From NCBI RefSeq assembly GCF_947495315.1, contig NZ_CANLYD010000016.1, positions 62,001 to 126,000 on the forward strand: a stretch of 64,000 nt of DNA. The letters are read 5' to 3'. Every line of letters begins with the position of its first letter. Position 1 is the first letter of the stretch. Both the position numbers and the translations under genes were made by a program. Source of the DNA: an uncultured Aquimarina sp. (GTDB lineage Bacteria > Bacteroidota > Bacteroidia > Flavobacteriales > Flavobacteriaceae). The notes beneath the pieces were generated by a model, which was not told where the DNA came from, made no database searches, and saw only the letters and a program-made list of their open reading frames with translations. This document shows, piece after piece, positions 8,543 to 16,714 of the stretch.

Positions 8543-9265
8543 TTAAAAGTTTATTCTACCGCTCCCTGTATTACCACTATTAAAGCTGTCCCAGCTATCA
8601 TCAGTTGGACTGTCTAACCATATATTTGGATTTGCCCAAAATCCAGAGAAACCGGTTGCTGGTAAAGTTTGATCACTGGTCCATAATTGTATTACGAAAT
8701 CTGTAACAAACCATCCATCTTGTCCTTTTAGGAACAGCGTAGCACCATCTACTTCAACCCATTCTACAGCACGATCCGGAAATGAAGTTTTAAATAGATA
8801 TGCATCCCAACCGCCTTCTCGATCATCACCAAAGTTGTCCATCCAGTTGAACGGAGGATTGAAGGTTCCTGCACTGGTTGTAAATCGAACATAAGTACCT
8901 ACATCACCATCAGTATCGTTATTGCTCTGATTGCCTGTAAAGGTCCAAACTCTATAGAACCATTCTGTACTGAAAGCTTTATCCTGAATTGGTTGTTTAC
9001 TGATATATTCTTTCACAGCCTGATCCCATTTAAGGTTTGCTTGTTCCATACTCACATTTTCGTCAAAATGCATGTGTAATAAAGGTCGGTTAGTACTGGA
9101 TTCTACATCCTTGAGTATTTCACCGCTTCGACCCGTTTTACTTTTGAATCCTTCCTCGATTGTTTCTTCAGTTTCTGTGTTTACATCCGATTTCTCACAG
9201 GATACTACGAATAAAACCCCTACAACTAAAGATGCGAATATCTTTAGGCTACTTAAATTTTTCAT
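8543..9265 (-). CDS. Lipoprotein, possibly PLAT/LH2-like
   Basis: A 240-residue protein with a lipoprotein signal ending in VVSC (Cys23), a Glu/Thr-rich linker, a helical segment and then a Trp/Asp/Gly-rich beta domain (about 105-220). The order GDVGTYVRFTT, NFGDDREGGWDAY, then DRAVEWVEVDG recalls PLAT/LH2 beta-sandwiches, but I would not assign that without a profile search. It is probably a surface or periplasmic binding lipoprotein. It is transcribed alone, convergent with the YARHG gene. Confidence 0.6.
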   Translation of the reverse strand: MKNLSSLKIFASLVVGVLFVVSCEKSDVNTETEETIEEGFKSKTGRSGEILKDVESSTNRPLLHMHFDENVSMEQANLKWDQAVKEYISKQPIQDKAFSTEWFYRVWTFTGNQSNNDTDGDVGTYVRFTTSAGTFNPPFNWMDNFGDDREGGWDAYLFKTSFPDRAVEWVEVDGATLFLKGQDGWFVTDFVIQLWTSDQTLPATGFSGFWANPNIWLDSPTDDSWDSFNSGNTGSGRINF

Positions 9266-9746
9266 TTGTTTTAATTTTATAATTAATATTTAATAATTGA
9301 GTTGGTCATTTTTTCATATCTGCCGGCAAGAAAGAATATTAAGGCAACTGCTGTGACAAATGTATCCAGTTTTAACGCTGTTAAATAGGGGGAGATATCC
9401 CATTTCATACACGTTTAATACCTAGTTTATATTTTAATCTAGCTAGGGGTGATTAGACTTCGTGTTTATGAATGAATATGATGTGTAAACCCTATGGATA
9501 AAGAGGGAAGAGATGGTTTGCTACATTTTTTTGAACTAAAATAAGGAAAGAAATATAAAAGATTAACATTTTGTTTGTTGACCTTTTTTGATGAGGATCA
9601 TTTTGTTACCATTCCATTTTAGCATTAGCATGCATAAAATATGATCTACATCGAAATATTTTATTCGGAATTAATTAGTTGATTATTTGAGATTTGGTAC
9701 AGCGAGTTATTGATTATAGATCCTTGCATAAAAGAACCAAAGTTCG
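9266..9746. other. Intergenic stretch, nothing recognised
   Basis: About 480 AT-rich bases between two minus-strand genes. I saw no frame, strong hairpin or repeat in it; the lipoprotein promoter should lie at the left end. Confidence 0.4.
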
Positions 9747-10463
9747 TTAAAATTGATGATTTCCAATGGTTTCAAAAAAGGATTTTCTATAGGTGTTCCC
9801 AATAGGAAGTTCTTGCTTATGAATCCAGATCGAATCATTGTCAATTTTATCAATATGTTTTATAGAGATGATATAGGATTTATGTATCTGTATAAAACTA
9901 GATTCAGGTAAGGTCTCCTTAAAATGTTTTAGCGTATTATACGTAATAATTTGTTGATCCTGCAGATGGATTGCTATATAGTTTTTAAGACTTTCTATGT
10001 ACCTAATATCTTTTAAAAACACCTTAGCATACTTGTTTTTTCCATCTGTTTTAAAAAAGAAAAAATCATCCGTAATAGTACTATCGACAGAGGCTTTTGT
10101 AGTATTACCTAGTTTTATTTTTGATACTGCTTTATAAAAACGTTCAAACTCGATAGGCTTTAGAAGATAATCTATTGCAGCTACTTCATAGCTGTCTAAG
10201 GCAAATTGAGGATAAGCAGTGGAGAAAATGATTTTAGTTTTTTTGTCAATAATCTTAGATAATTGTATCCCAGTTATTTCTGGCATTTGTATATCTAATA
10301 AGACCAAATCAATAGGTTCGCTTTCTAAATACTTTAATCCCTCTAAAGGATTAGTAAATGTGTTTTTTACTTCTAAAAAAGAAACCTTGGCGATATACTT
10401 CTCCAATAACCGAATAGCTGCCGGTTCATCATCAATAATTACACAAGTGAATATATCCTTCAT
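9747..10463 (-). CDS. LytTR-family response regulator
   Basis: A 238-residue DNA-binding regulator. The receiver domain (about 1-120) has the acidic pair at DDE (11-13), the phospho-acceptor Asp57 in LVLLDIQMPE, and the conserved Lys in YLLKPIEF. A LytTR DNA-binding domain (about 135-238) is marked by DIRYIESLKNYIAI and SFIQIHKSYIISIKHID. It lies 18 bases after the histidine kinase gene and is clearly its partner. The target promoter is unknown; the divergent DUF5694 gene is one candidate. Confidence 0.92.
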   Translation of the reverse strand: MKDIFTCVIIDDEPAAIRLLEKYIAKVSFLEVKNTFTNPLEGLKYLESEPIDLVLLDIQMPEITGIQLSKIIDKKTKIIFSTAYPQFALDSYEVAAIDYLLKPIEFERFYKAVSKIKLGNTTKASVDSTITDDFFFFKTDGKNKYAKVFLKDIRYIESLKNYIAIHLQDQQIITYNTLKHFKETLPESSFIQIHKSYIISIKHIDKIDNDSIWIHKQELPIGNTYRKSFFETIGNHQF

Positions 10464-10481
10464 TTTTAGAGTATTATAAAC

Positions 10482-11522
10482 TTAGAGTTCAAGTTTTAAA
10501 TATGTCTCGAATTGGTTGTCATCTTTTTGATGTTCCAAGATATAATTATCCTTGTATATTACCTCAAGTCTTTGCTTAATATTTTTGGTTCCAATACCAG
10601 GTTCTGTATACGTATCCGAGGTGTTTATATGATTTTTAGTTTTTAATTCTAATGTATTCTCATTAATAATTAAAGATATACTGGCCGGACGATTCTTGTC
10701 GTTGATAATACCGTGTTTACAAACGTTCTCTATAAAATGTATTAAAATGAGGGAAGGTATTTTTTGATTATGGATAAATCCATCAATATGTAGTAATACA
10801 TGAAAATTATCTTCATATCTGCGTTTAAAGAAATAGAGGTAATCTTCGATAAATATTATTTCTTTATGTAAGTAAGCTAAGTCTTCATTAGTTTCGTAGG
10901 TAACGTATCTCAATAATTTGGATAACTTCATAATATCACTAGCAGTTTCCGGTTTGTCATCATACAGTTCTTCATAGAAATTGTTTAATGTATTGAATAG
11001 AAAATGAGGACTTATCTGTGATTTTAGCACGGAGAGTTTAGCTTTTTCTTGTTCAATCTGTAAATGATGTATTTCTTCTTTATTTTCATTATACCTAAAA
11101 AATAAACATATAGCAGCACTTACCAAACAAACGCGCAACGTATAATAGAATGAATCTAACGAATAATTACTTATAAGTTTTGATATAGGAGTATCAAAAA
11201 AGTAATTATGTACTCCAGTAATATTATATAGAATTACTTCTTCCAATAAAAATCGTATTCCTGCGAACAACAGAATCATAGCAATAAATGCGAAGAAGTA
11301 TTGGATATACTTTTTTTTAAACAAAAAGCGTGGTGCACTGTAGACATAGTTTACAACATATACAATAAGTAATGATATGGTGAATGTGATCGTAAATAGA
11401 AATAAACGTTGGTCTAAAGCAAAAATATCTTTATCAAAAATTATATAATCGCCAATCACATCAAGAATTATGATTGTTAGTATAATTAGTACATTATATA
11501 GAACTTCTTTTTTTGTATTCAT
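10482..11522 (-). CDS. LytS/YehU-type sensor histidine kinase
   Basis: The 346-residue kinase has four membrane segments in the first 145 residues, a short coiled linker, and a His_kinase domain with the phospho-acceptor His173 in SPHFLFNTLNN. The ATP-binding part shows LILIHFIENVCKHGI (N box) and GIGTKNIKQRLEVIY (G box). It has no periplasmic sensor domain, so signal detection probably happens in the membrane. It is the first gene of a kinase-regulator operon. Confidence 0.92.
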   Translation of the reverse strand: MNTKKEVLYNVLIILTIIILDVIGDYIIFDKDIFALDQRLFLFTITFTISLLIVYVVNYVYSAPRFLFKKKYIQYFFAFIAMILLFAGIRFLLEEVILYNITGVHNYFFDTPISKLISNYSLDSFYYTLRVCLVSAAICLFFRYNENKEEIHHLQIEQEKAKLSVLKSQISPHFLFNTLNNFYEELYDDKPETASDIMKLSKLLRYVTYETNEDLAYLHKEIIFIEDYLYFFKRRYEDNFHVLLHIDGFIHNQKIPSLILIHFIENVCKHGIINDKNRPASISLIINENTLELKTKNHINTSDTYTEPGIGTKNIKQRLEVIYKDNYILEHQKDDNQFETYLKLEL

Positions 11523-11729
11523 ATATCAAAATTACTTTTAAAAGGGTACTGTTTTGGTTAATTAGTACGAACAATTCTTTTTATGGGATGACCTACTATT
11601 TTGGTACAACAAATACTAATGTTTTATAATAACTATTATTGGCATAGTGATAATGGGTGTTTGTGTAAAACTCATATAATTTTTGTGATAAGACAATAAC
11701 ATTGTATAGAATTTAATAAATCATATATA

Positions 11730-12599
11730 ATGAAATACAGTCTATTATTACTCGTTAGTATCAGTGCAGTCTTTTTTACTACCAAAATGACCGCGCAAGA
11801 AGTATCAAAGGAAAATGAAGGAATCCTGAAACCATATGCAAGCTATTATCCAAAACAGAAAACAAAAGTATTGGTGGTTGGTACTTTTCATTTTTCATAT
11901 CCAGGGTTGGATTATACCAAAACAAATGAAGATGATAAAATTGATGTGCTAAAAGAGCCTAAAAAATCGGAAGTTGAAGAATTAGTAGCATATATAAAAC
12001 GGTTCAAGCCTACCAAAGTGGCTATAGAGGCAAAAGAAGATTGGGGGATGGACAAAGAGTATAAAGAATATAGAGAAGGAAAACATAGAGATGTGAGAAA
12101 TGAAAGTTATCAGGTTGGGATGCGTATAGCAAATGACCTGAAGCATAATAAAATCTACTCTATAGATGCTACTACCTTTAGTTCAGATTTAGAAAAGAAG
12201 TATCCCGAAATGATGAAAGAACTTACGGAAGGATATGATTTTAAGTCAGATGATCCTTATACTAAGATGGTACAAAAATCATTTGATGAATCCACCCAAT
12301 TTCCATCCAAAGTGAAAATACTGGATTATATTAAATATATGAATACCATAGAAGGTCATATGAATAATTATGGAGCTTATCTAGTAGGTGATTTTAAATT
12401 GGACGATTATAGAGGTGCAGATTTTTTATCAATATGGTGGTATAACCGAAATCTAAGGATGTTTAGAAAAATTCAGCAAATAGATCAAAATGAAGAAGAT
12501 AGAATACTCGTAATTGTAGGTAACGGACACGCGTCTGTACTAAGACATCTTTTCGAATACTCACCAGAGTATGATTTTATAGAGTTTAGTAGTTTGTAA
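11730..12599 (+). CDS. DUF5694 protein, TraB/TIKI/EreA-like superfamily
   Basis: A 289-residue exported protein with a signal peptide (ending near TAQE, about residue 24). The motifs VLVVGTFHFSYPG, VAIEAKEDW and VIVGNGHASVLRHL match the DUF5694 layout, in which an early histidine, a glutamate and a late GxxH form the presumed active or metal site. This puts it in the broad TraB/TIKI/ChaN/EreA fold, whose studied members include peptidases and esterases. The reaction here is unknown. It is divergent from the LytS/LytTR pair with about 200 bases between, so regulation by that pair is possible but unproven. Confidence 0.75.
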   Translation: MKYSLLLLVSISAVFFTTKMTAQEVSKENEGILKPYASYYPKQKTKVLVVGTFHFSYPGLDYTKTNEDDKIDVLKEPKKSEVEELVAYIKRFKPTKVAIEAKEDWGMDKEYKEYREGKHRDVRNESYQVGMRIANDLKHNKIYSIDATTFSSDLEKKYPEMMKELTEGYDFKSDDPYTKMVQKSFDESTQFPSKVKILDYIKYMNTIEGHMNNYGAYLVGDFKLDDYRGADFLSIWWYNRNLRMFRKIQQIDQNEEDRILVIVGNGHASVLRHLFEYSPEYDFIEFSSL

Positions 12600-12664
12600 T
12601 GATGTATAGAAAAACATCAGATTAATAATAAACAAAAATGAGGCTGTCTAAAAAGTAGATTTCT

Positions 12665-12738
12665 CTGTCATTTCGAGCGGAGTCGAGAAATAACTGCCCT
12701 TGGTTTTCAGTACATTTCGACTTCGCTCAATGTGACAG
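12665..12738. repeat. Flavobacterial extragenic palindrome
   Basis: The left arm CTGTCATTTCGAGCGGAGTC (12665-12684, continuing to 12691) is nearly complementary to the right arm ending CGCTCAATGTGACAG (12712-12738). The CGAGCGGAGTCGA and CGACTTCGCTCA words are typical of a repeat family dispersed between genes in flavobacteria. It lies between convergent genes and may act as a 3' RNA stem. Confidence 0.7.
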
Positions 12739-12826
12739 TATTGTAAATATTGTGCTTTTCGGATAGCTTCATTTCTGTTTTATTACAGTAAATTAAATGT
12801 GCAAATGGTATAACTAATACCCATAA

Positions 12827-13618
12827 TTATTTTATAGTAACGGCACTCTTTTTTAACTTAATGATGCGTAGTTTATCTAACAGTAGCATAATATAATAAG
12901 TAGGGTCAATTTCATGCCATCGCACACCACCAAAATTAGCTCTACCACTATGTTTATGATGATTGTTATGATAGCCTTCGCCCATCATCAAGAAATCAAT
13001 TGGTAATAGGTTTTTAGAAGTGTTATCAACTTTGAAATTGGTGTATCCAATGATATGCCCAAACCAATTAATAATGACTCCGTGTATAGGTGCCATAAAG
13101 AAAGCTACTGGCAGAAACAGCCAGTGCCACCAAGCCGAAGCAAAAAAATAAAAGAATACAGTATAACCTAAACCCCAAGCAATCCTGGAGAAATTGGAGC
13201 TTGCAAAAGCATCAAAAGATTTCCATTGAGGAGTATTTTTGGTGAATTTTGTATCCAGCGAAATTCTTTCATTATTAATGTCTTGATATATATTTTTGGT
13301 ACGCCACATCATACTAAACATATTACTATCATATTTAGGAGAATGTGGATCTTTTTCTGTATCTACAAAAGCATGGTGCATGCGGTGCATCACCCCATAA
13401 CCATAAGCACTTAAATAATTAGATCCCTGACACACCCAAGTAAGAAAAAAACATGCTTTCTCAGTAAAATTAGACATAGTGAATGTCTGATGTGCTGCGT
13501 ATCTGTGTAAAAAGAAACTTTGAAAAAATAAACCTGTATACCATAATACAAGCATAAAAATTAGAATCGCCATTTTTAATATGATGTTGAGTTTGTAATT
13601 ATTTTGACTTGTGAACAT
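12827..13618 (-). CDS. Acyl-CoA/fatty-acid desaturase (delta-9 type)
   Basis: This 263-residue membrane di-iron enzyme should introduce a cis double bond into acyl chains, tuning membrane fluidity. The three histidine boxes are HRYAAH, HRMHHAFVDTEKDPHSP and GEGYHNNHHKH, and four hydrophobic stretches surround them. Length and box spacing fit the stearoyl-CoA desaturase-like family. It is divergent from a retinol-saturase-like oxidoreductase gene that may also act on lipids or isoprenoids. Confidence 0.92.
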   Translation of the reverse strand: MFTSQNNYKLNIILKMAILIFMLVLWYTGLFFQSFFLHRYAAHQTFTMSNFTEKACFFLTWVCQGSNYLSAYGYGVMHRMHHAFVDTEKDPHSPKYDSNMFSMMWRTKNIYQDINNERISLDTKFTKNTPQWKSFDAFASSNFSRIAWGLGYTVFFYFFASAWWHWLFLPVAFFMAPIHGVIINWFGHIIGYTNFKVDNTSKNLLPIDFLMMGEGYHNNHHKHSGRANFGGVRWHEIDPTYYIMLLLDKLRIIKLKKSAVTIK

Positions 13619-13670
13619 GTTAACTAAATATCCAATGCTGACTATTTTGGCTACTTAGAAAAGAACACCG

Positions 13671-13678
13671 CAAAAATA
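13671..13678 (-). promoter_or_regulatory. Possible -7 element of the desaturase gene (TATTTTTG)
   Basis: Read on the minus strand the sequence is TATTTTTG, matching TAnnTTTG, about 53 bases before the ATG. No clear TTTG partner is placed correctly, so the match is partial. Confidence 0.3.
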
Positions 13679-13795
13679 CGGATATATACCAGATGGATAT
13701 GGTTATATTGTAGTTATATTTTCTATAGTACTATCTTTATGTAGAGATTAGCGAAAATAACTTTTCATCGAGTTAAATTACAATCATAATCTTCT

Positions 13796-13803
13796 TAGAT
13801 TTG
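13796..13803 (+). promoter_or_regulatory. Possible -7 element of the oxidoreductase gene (TAGATTTG)
   Basis: TAGATTTG fits TAnnTTTG and lies 28 bases before the ATG. The upstream TTTG box is not clear. Confidence 0.35.
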
Positions 13804-13831
13804 AGAAACAACACTAACCAATTAAAACAAA

Positions 13832-15418
13832 ATGATTCAATCCTATAAACAACGTCCGAAGTTAGAAGAAAGTTATGATACAATTATTATTGGATCTGGA
13901 ATGGGAAGTCTTACTGTAGGAGCTATTTTGGCTAAAGAAGGGCAGAAAGTGCTTATTCTGGAAAGCCACTATACAGCTGGTGGTTTTACACATGTATTTA
14001 AGCGTAAAGGATACGAATGGGATGTTGGGATTCATTATATAGGAGGTGTACAACAGGAGAATAGTCCTATACGAAAACTATTTGATTATGTGTCTGATAG
14101 TAAGCTAGAATGGGCTGATATGGGCGAGGTATATGATCGTATTATTATTGGCGATAAATCGTATGATTTTGTAAAGGGTGTTGAGAATTTTAGAAATAAG
14201 ATAGTTAGTTATTTCCCTGAAGAAGAGAAGGCTATTGATAGCTATATAAACTTGGTTTTTAAAGCTAATAAAGTAATGGGTTCTTTTTATAAAGAAAAAG
14301 CATTACCAGGTTTTCTACGTTTTCTGATCGGTGGGTTCTTAAAAAGACCGTATTTAAAATATGCGGATCAAACTACCTATCAGGTGCTTAGCAGGCTTAC
14401 CAAAAATGAAGAATTGATTAAAGTATTATCTGCACAATATGGTGATTATGGCTTACCGCCAAAACAAAGTAGTTTTGCCATGCACGCTTCTGTAGCCAGA
14501 CATTATTTTGGAGGAGGTAACTTTCCCATTGGTGGGTCTTCTAGAATAGTAGATACGATCGATCCTGTCATCGCAGCTGCTGATGGTACGATATTAATAA
14601 ATGCAACTGTAGAGGAAGTGATTATCGAGAATGATAAAGCGAAAGGAGTGAAAATGATTGATGGAAAAGAGTTTTATGCTGATACGATCATTAGTGGAGC
14701 AGGAATCTTTAATACCTTCGAAAGGTTGATTCCTGAAGCTATAGGTGTTAAGCATAAATTACACGAAAAGCTACAGAAAGTGACACCATCTGTTTCTCAT
14801 GCTTGTTTATATATGGGATTTAAGAGCTCTCCGGAAGAATTAAAATTACCTAAAACAAATTTTTGGATTTATCCTGAAGATGGTGATCATGATACCTGTG
14901 TGGATCGATACCTAAAGGATGAAGAAGCTCCGTTTCCTGTGGTATATGTTTCCTTTCCGTCTGCCAAAGATCCCGATTGGTCTAATAGATACCCCAGTCG
15001 AAGTACAATCGATATCATTACACTTGTTCCTTATGAAACGGTTTCTCAATGGAAAGATACGCGTTGGATGAAAAGAGGAGAAGCCTATGAAGCTTGGAAA
15101 GAAAAGATTGCCCAGCGATTGATGAAAGAACTTTTTAAACAACTTCCTCATCTAGAGGGACAGGTGGATCATTATGAACTTTCTACCCCACTGAGTACTC
15201 AGCATTTTGTAAATTATGAAAAGGGAGAGATTTATGGGATCGATCATACTCCAGAACGTTTTCGTCAGAAGTTTTTACAACCCAGAACTCCAATTAAAGG
15301 TTTGTACCTAACTGGTCAAGATATTGTTACAGCTGGTGTTGGAGGAGCTCTATTTGCTGGTGTTGTAACGGCATCAGCTGCTATGCGCAAAAACTTTAAG
15401 AATAAGATATTTCGATAG
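13832..15418 (+). CDS. FAD-dependent retinol-saturase/phytoene-desaturase-like oxidoreductase
   Basis: A 528-residue flavoprotein. The dinucleotide-binding motif IIIGSGMGSLTVGAILAKEG is at about residues 17-36, followed by a Glu at the strand end (ESHYTAGGFTH) and DVGIHYIGG. The C-terminal FAD motif is GLYLTGQDIVTAGVGGALFAG. The GGFTH...DVGIHYIG signature is that of all-trans-retinol 13,14-reductase relatives within the CrtI superfamily, which saturate or desaturate polyene chains. The substrate is unknown; no other carotenoid genes are in the window. The small Fe-S protein 77 bases downstream is probably co-transcribed and could be its electron partner (inference). Confidence 0.85.
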   Translation: MIQSYKQRPKLEESYDTIIIGSGMGSLTVGAILAKEGQKVLILESHYTAGGFTHVFKRKGYEWDVGIHYIGGVQQENSPIRKLFDYVSDSKLEWADMGEVYDRIIIGDKSYDFVKGVENFRNKIVSYFPEEEKAIDSYINLVFKANKVMGSFYKEKALPGFLRFLIGGFLKRPYLKYADQTTYQVLSRLTKNEELIKVLSAQYGDYGLPPKQSSFAMHASVARHYFGGGNFPIGGSSRIVDTIDPVIAAADGTILINATVEEVIIENDKAKGVKMIDGKEFYADTIISGAGIFNTFERLIPEAIGVKHKLHEKLQKVTPSVSHACLYMGFKSSPEELKLPKTNFWIYPEDGDHDTCVDRYLKDEEAPFPVVYVSFPSAKDPDWSNRYPSRSTIDIITLVPYETVSQWKDTRWMKRGEAYEAWKEKIAQRLMKELFKQLPHLEGQVDHYELSTPLSTQHFVNYEKGEIYGIDHTPERFRQKFLQPRTPIKGLYLTGQDIVTAGVGGALFAGVVTASAAMRKNFKNKIFR

Positions 15419-15495
15419 TTTGTTAGGTTAAGACCGCACAGTTATAATACTAGAAGAATTATGTATCTTTAGAATTAACTATTAAAACTTTATAT

Positions 15496-15723
15496 ATGGA
15501 AACAAACGATATAAGAAAAGAATATACAAACGGAGAGCTCACAATCGTCTGGAAACCTGGAAAATGTATTCATGCAGGGGTTTGCGTAAAAACACTACCA
15601 GAAGTATACCAACCTAACGAAAAACCATGGATTCGACCAGAAAAAGCAGCAACAGAGGCATTGAAAAGTCAAATAGATGCTTGTCCGTCCGGAGCATTAA
15701 GTTATTATATGAATACTAAGTAA
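15496..15723 (+). CDS. Small (4Fe-4S) mono-cluster protein, Fer4_19/YjdI type
   Basis: A 75-residue protein with CIHAGVC (Cys24, Cys30) and CPSGAL (Cys63), the arrangement of the divergent mono-cluster Fer4_19 family. Only three cysteines are present, so a fourth ligand must be another residue (His26 is close by) or the cluster is three-iron. It is likely a small electron carrier or cluster-binding protein. It follows the flavoprotein gene closely and ends just before a strong terminator. Confidence 0.82.
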   Translation: METNDIRKEYTNGELTIVWKPGKCIHAGVCVKTLPEVYQPNEKPWIRPEKAATEALKSQIDACPSGALSYYMNTK

Positions 15724-15760
15724 TATTGGATTTTATGAATGTCTTCGTATTTATAATATA

Positions 15761-15802
15761 AACATAACGCCTGAAAGTGACTTCAGGCGTTATGTTTTTT
15801 TT
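15761..15802. terminator. Strong intrinsic terminator
   Basis: AACATAACGCCTGAA (15761-15775) pairs perfectly with TTCAGGCGTTATGTT (15782-15796), a 15-bp stem with a 6-base loop, followed by a T-run on the plus strand. It ends the oxidoreductase/Fe-S unit, and its A-rich left side lets it also stop transcripts of the minus-strand peptide gene, whose stop is at 15801-15803. Confidence 0.85.
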
Positions 15803-15965
15803 AAAGCTCCCAAGGATGATAGCATTCACAGATGTATTCTATCATGCCTGGATCACAAGGTAGTGCAAAAGGACAAGGCAGGGGAGATCCACTGCCAATC
15901 ATTGTTTTTTGCTGACTTTTCTTTAATACTTTAACATCGTCTAGGTTTAAAATGTTCTTTAAGAT
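15801..15965 (-). CDS. Short secreted-peptide (RiPP-like) precursor with GG-type leader, non-standard start
   Basis: Between the LytTR gene and the terminator the minus strand reads a 54-codon frame: a leader KNILNLDDVKVLKKSQQKT, a junction MIGSGS, then a Pro/Cys-rich core with PCPFALPCDPG and ICECYHPWEL. The leader has the layout K-N-I-x-N-L...L-x-K-x-x-Q-K-x-I-x-G common to short flavobacterial peptides that are exported or modified as bacteriocin-type precursors; the usual double Gly is degenerate here. The core has four cysteines. No ATG opens the frame where the family normally starts; the first plausible initiators are ATC (15963-15965) or ATT (15966-15968), and an internal ATG gives only 33 residues. 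The regulator stop is about 17 bases upstream, so co-transcription is likely. It may be expressed from a rare start codon or be a decayed copy. The function is not known. Confidence 0.5.
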   Translation of the reverse strand: MLKNILNLDDVKVLKKSQQKTMIGSGSPLPCPFALPCDPGMIEYICECYHPWEL

Positions 15966-15982
15966 AATTAAGGTTTTAAGAG

Positions 15983-16708
15983 TTAAAAATACCCCAATGC
16001 TTCTTTAACCGTTTCTTTATATTTTCTACCTACAGGAACTTTATTTCCTTTTAATTCTATTTCTATTGGAGAAAAAGCATCAATATGATCCACTGAGATT
16101 AGAAATGATCTATGAACTCTAAGGAATTTATCAATTGGAAGTATACTTTCTATGGAAGATATGGGTCTATGGGCAATGATTTCTTTTGTAGTTGTTTTAA
16201 CTTTAATATAACTTTTTAAACTTTCTATGTAGAGAATATCTTTAAGATATATTTTCTGCATCTTTTTTAATACCTTAAGATATATATAAGGTTTATCTTC
16301 TAGGATGTTATTTTGTATTTCAGTACGTGTTTCCGGTATTGGTTTTGATTGACGATATACTTTGTTAACAGACTTTAAAAACCTAGAAAACTCTATAGGT
16401 TTTAGAAGGTAATCAATGGCATCCAGATTGTATGCGTCTATAGCATGATCTTTGTAGGCAGTAGTAAAAATAACTGTGGGTGCAGGAGATAAATCTTTAA
16501 GAAACTCTATTCCGGTAATCTCAGGCATTTGTATGTCCAAAAAAATGAGATCTATATCTTCTTTATGAAGTACATTAAAAGCTTCATGAGCACTGCTGCA
16601 TTTGGCAATTAATTCCAGATCATCAATACGTGAAATAAAGTTTTCTATTACATCTCTTGCCAGCGGTTCGTCGTCTACAACAAGACATCTTATCTTTTGG
16701 GTATTCAT
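15983..16708 (-). CDS. LytTR-family response regulator (paired with adjacent kinase)
   Basis: A 241-residue regulator with a receiver domain (acidic pair in VDDEP, phospho-acceptor Asp58 in LIFLDIQMPE, Lys in YLLKPIEF) and a C-terminal LytTR DNA-binding domain (DILYIESLKSYIKV, KFLRVHRSFLISVDHID). It starts 6 bases after the kinase gene. The pair is divergent from the SusC operon and adjoins the short peptide gene at its 3' end; either could be its target. It is clearly a paralogue of the regulator at 9747-10463. Confidence 0.92.
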   Translation of the reverse strand: MNTQKIRCLVVDDEPLARDVIENFISRIDDLELIAKCSSAHEAFNVLHKEDIDLIFLDIQMPEITGIEFLKDLSPAPTVIFTTAYKDHAIDAYNLDAIDYLLKPIEFSRFLKSVNKVYRQSKPIPETRTEIQNNILEDKPYIYLKVLKKMQKIYLKDILYIESLKSYIKVKTTTKEIIAHRPISSIESILPIDKFLRVHRSFLISVDHIDAFSPIEIELKGNKVPVGRKYKETVKEALGYF

Positions 16709-16714
16709 TTTATA

